A stretch of DNA of 14,171 bases from DATDTB01 sp035291025 (GTDB lineage: Archaea; Iainarchaeota; Iainarchaeia; JAFGOX01; DATDTB01): positions 1-14,171 of the forward strand of contig DATDTB010000015.1 in assembly GCA_035291025.1 (NCBI GenBank), in the 5' to 3' direction. The first letter of the stretch is position 1, and every line of letters begins with the position of its first letter. The translations under genes and the position numbers were made by a program. The notes beneath the pieces are model-generated. The model did not search any database and had not been told where the DNA came from. It was given only the letters and a program-made list of their open reading frames with translations. Positions 13,171 through 14,171 of the stretch are shown piece after piece.

Positions 13171-13311
13171 CTACGTTTGCGCGAGGCGCTTGAGCAAGTT
13201 CGCGTGTTTTTTTGCGGCTTTCTTCACGGCAGCCATGAACTCCCGCCTTACCACTCTCTTAGGGTCAACGTTTTTTCCGATTACTTTGTTGCCGTATTTT
13301 TCATTGGCCAA
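13171..13311 (-). CDS. Small basic hypothetical protein (46 residues)
   Basis: An ORF starts at TTG 13311, directly after an in-frame TAG, and ends at TAG 13171-13173. The translation MANEKYGNKVIGKNVDPKRV continues with VRREFMAAVKKAAKKHANLL and ends KRLAQT; it is lysine/arginine-rich and probably helical in its second half, with no membrane segment or cysteine. The bases before the start (GGGTGGTTTTAG) resemble those before the vapB and DUF433 starts, which is the main support for its being a gene. I do not recognise the family. It lies upstream of leuS on the same strand, 62 nt from the leuS start, and divergent from dcd. It could be a spurious ORF. Confidence 0.5.
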   Translation of the reverse strand: MANEKYGNKVIGKNVDPKRVVRREFMAAVKKAAKKHANLLKRLAQT

Positions 13312-13397
13312 CTAAAACCACCCGAACAAATTGAACTCAATTTTGCTGTCGAACAACACTTGACTGGAGTCCTTCCTTAATTCAGTAAACTTGTGAA

Positions 13398-13408
13398 AGT
13401 TTTAAAAC
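13398..13408 (+). promoter_or_regulatory. Probable TATA box for dcd
   Basis: AGTTTTAAAAC lies about 55 nt before the ATG at 13460; transcription would begin near 13430, giving a leader of about 30 nt that includes the ribosome binding site GGGGGGAA (13449-13456). Confidence 0.5.
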
Positions 13409-13459
13409 CCGAAGCGTGTGTTGTCTGTAGCGCTTTTTTTCAAGGGGCGGGGGGAACTA

Positions 13460-14071
13460 ATGGCGGTTTTGACTGATTTTGACATCAAGGCGAGGCTGGC
13501 CAAGGGCGACTTGAAGGTCGAGCCCTTGGAGGACTTGGACATGCAAGTCCGTCCTTGTTCAGTGGACGTGCGCTTGGCGAACGAGTTCCGCGTCTTCAAG
13601 CACTCAAAGAAGGCCGTGATTGACCCGATAAAGGACCACGAGTCATTGAATGACTACACTGAACTCATTGTGTTGGATGACAGCACGCCCTTCATCATTC
13701 ACCCAGGCGAATTCGTTTTAGGGAGAACCGTTGAAAAAGTGACTATTCCAAATGACTTGGTTGCACGCCTCGAGGGGCGTTCTTCGCTGGGGCGCCTCGC
13801 CATCATCATTCACAGCACCGCTGGGTACATTGACTCCGGTTTCGAGGGAACAATTACGTTGGAAATAGTGAACTTGGGGAAGATGCCCGTTGCCTTGTAC
13901 CCCAAGCAGCGCATTGGACAGCTGGCCTTCGAGACAACTGTTTCGCCGGCCGAAAAGCCTTACGGGCACCCGGACAGGAAGTCAAAGTACCAAAACCAGG
14001 TCTTGCCGGAAGCAAGCCGCGTGAACTTGGACTCAGAGAACCGGGCGCGTTCGGTGAAGGTAAGGAAATAG
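13460..14071 (+). CDS. dcd: dCTP deaminase (possibly bifunctional dCTP deaminase/dUTPase)
   Basis: The enzyme deaminates dCTP to dUTP; some archaeal members also hydrolyse dUTP to dUMP, the ThyA substrate. The ATG at 13460 (GGGGG six bases upstream) is preferred to the longer ORF from 13418, because similarity begins at MAVLTDFDIKARLAKG. The 203-residue trimeric-dUTPase-like fold shows RPCSVDVRLANEF (31-43), LEGRSSLGRLAIIIHSTAGYID (from 104), TITLEIVNLG with the catalytic E135, YPKQRIGQLAFE, and the C-terminal KYQNQVLPEASRV lid. One departure is IDSGFEG where most members have IDPGF. Its length equals that of the Methanocaldococcus bifunctional enzyme (about 204), but the sequence alone does not decide between mono- and bifunctional forms. 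It belongs functionally with thyA, folA and tmk in this window. Confidence 0.93.
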   Translation: MAVLTDFDIKARLAKGDLKVEPLEDLDMQVRPCSVDVRLANEFRVFKHSKKAVIDPIKDHESLNDYTELIVLDDSTPFIIHPGEFVLGRTVEKVTIPNDLVARLEGRSSLGRLAIIIHSTAGYIDSGFEGTITLEIVNLGKMPVALYPKQRIGQLAFETTVSPAEKPYGHPDRKSKYQNQVLPEASRVNLDSENRARSVKVRK

Positions 14072-14087
14072 GCGGGAGTGGGAAAAA

Positions 14088-14171
14088 ATGGGCGTGTTGC
14101 CTTTCCAGAAAATCCGGAAACTAGTCAAAACCGAGTCGTTGGTTGAAAACGTTGAAGACTTGGACAAGCAG
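14088..14171 (+). CDS. Unknown protein, 5' part only (cut by window edge)
   Basis: An open frame starts at ATG 14088 with GGAGTG (14075-14080) upstream and runs off the window after 28 codons (MGVLPFQKIRKLVKTESLVE then NVEDLDKQ). It begins 16 nt after the dcd stop on the same strand, so it is probably in the same operon. The visible part is charged and helical-looking and is too short to assign. Confidence 0.55.
   Translation, partial: MGVLPFQKIRKLVKTESLVENVEDLDKQ

Overview
The window looks like a stretch of an archaeal chromosome, most probably from a small-genome (DPANN-type, possibly Diapherotrites-like) lineage. This rests on archaeal TATA boxes about 25 to 45 nt before genes, GGTGA/GGAGG-like ribosome binding sites, frequent GTG and TTG starts, an archaeal-type leucyl-tRNA synthetase, a PGF-pre-PGF surface protein and a DUF5679 zinc ribbon. 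The phylum is inferred; nothing in the window fixes it.

Layout on the plus strand: the C-terminal part of serine hydroxymethyltransferase (2-460); a VapB/VapC toxin-antitoxin pair (520-1145); thymidylate kinase (1192-1800); a promoter and structured leader; a 1348-residue secreted, membrane-anchored surface protein built of seven repeats of about 115 residues (2037-6083); a GAAA-loop terminator; a HicB-like orphan (6244-6456); and a DUF433/DUF5615 toxin-antitoxin pair (6505-7103). Then, on the minus strand (read right to left): leucyl-tRNA synthetase (13108-10142) with a 46-residue unknown protein upstream of it (13311-13171); a structured leader and a DUF5679 zinc ribbon (9928-9788); and an operon of AbrB-like protein (9668-9492), a degenerate ThyA paralogue (9424-8543), an intact ThyA (8530-7634) and dihydrofolate reductase (7609-7133). 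At the right end, on the plus strand, lie dCTP deaminase (13460-14071) and the start of an unknown gene.

The main theme is dTTP synthesis. dCTP deaminase leads toward dUMP. ThyA methylates dUMP with methylene-tetrahydrofolate made by SHMT. DHFR recycles the dihydrofolate. Thymidylate kinase phosphorylates dTMP. These genes are interleaved with small toxin-antitoxin-like genes.

The most unusual item is the tandem ThyA pair. The upstream copy (9424-8543) is a full-length intact ORF that lacks the catalytic cysteine (PPAH instead of PPCH), the catalytic tyrosine (GPIQG instead of GPVYG), and the N-terminal DRTGTGT phosphate loop. It also carries a C-terminal extension. It keeps the arginine pair that in ThyA dimers reaches into the partner's active site. 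A regulatory or heterodimer-forming pseudoenzyme is a testable idea. Other items to check are a thymidylate kinase whose Walker A lysine is serine, a possible three-way-junction RNA leader before the DUF5679 gene, and a long hairpin in the leader of the surface-protein gene.
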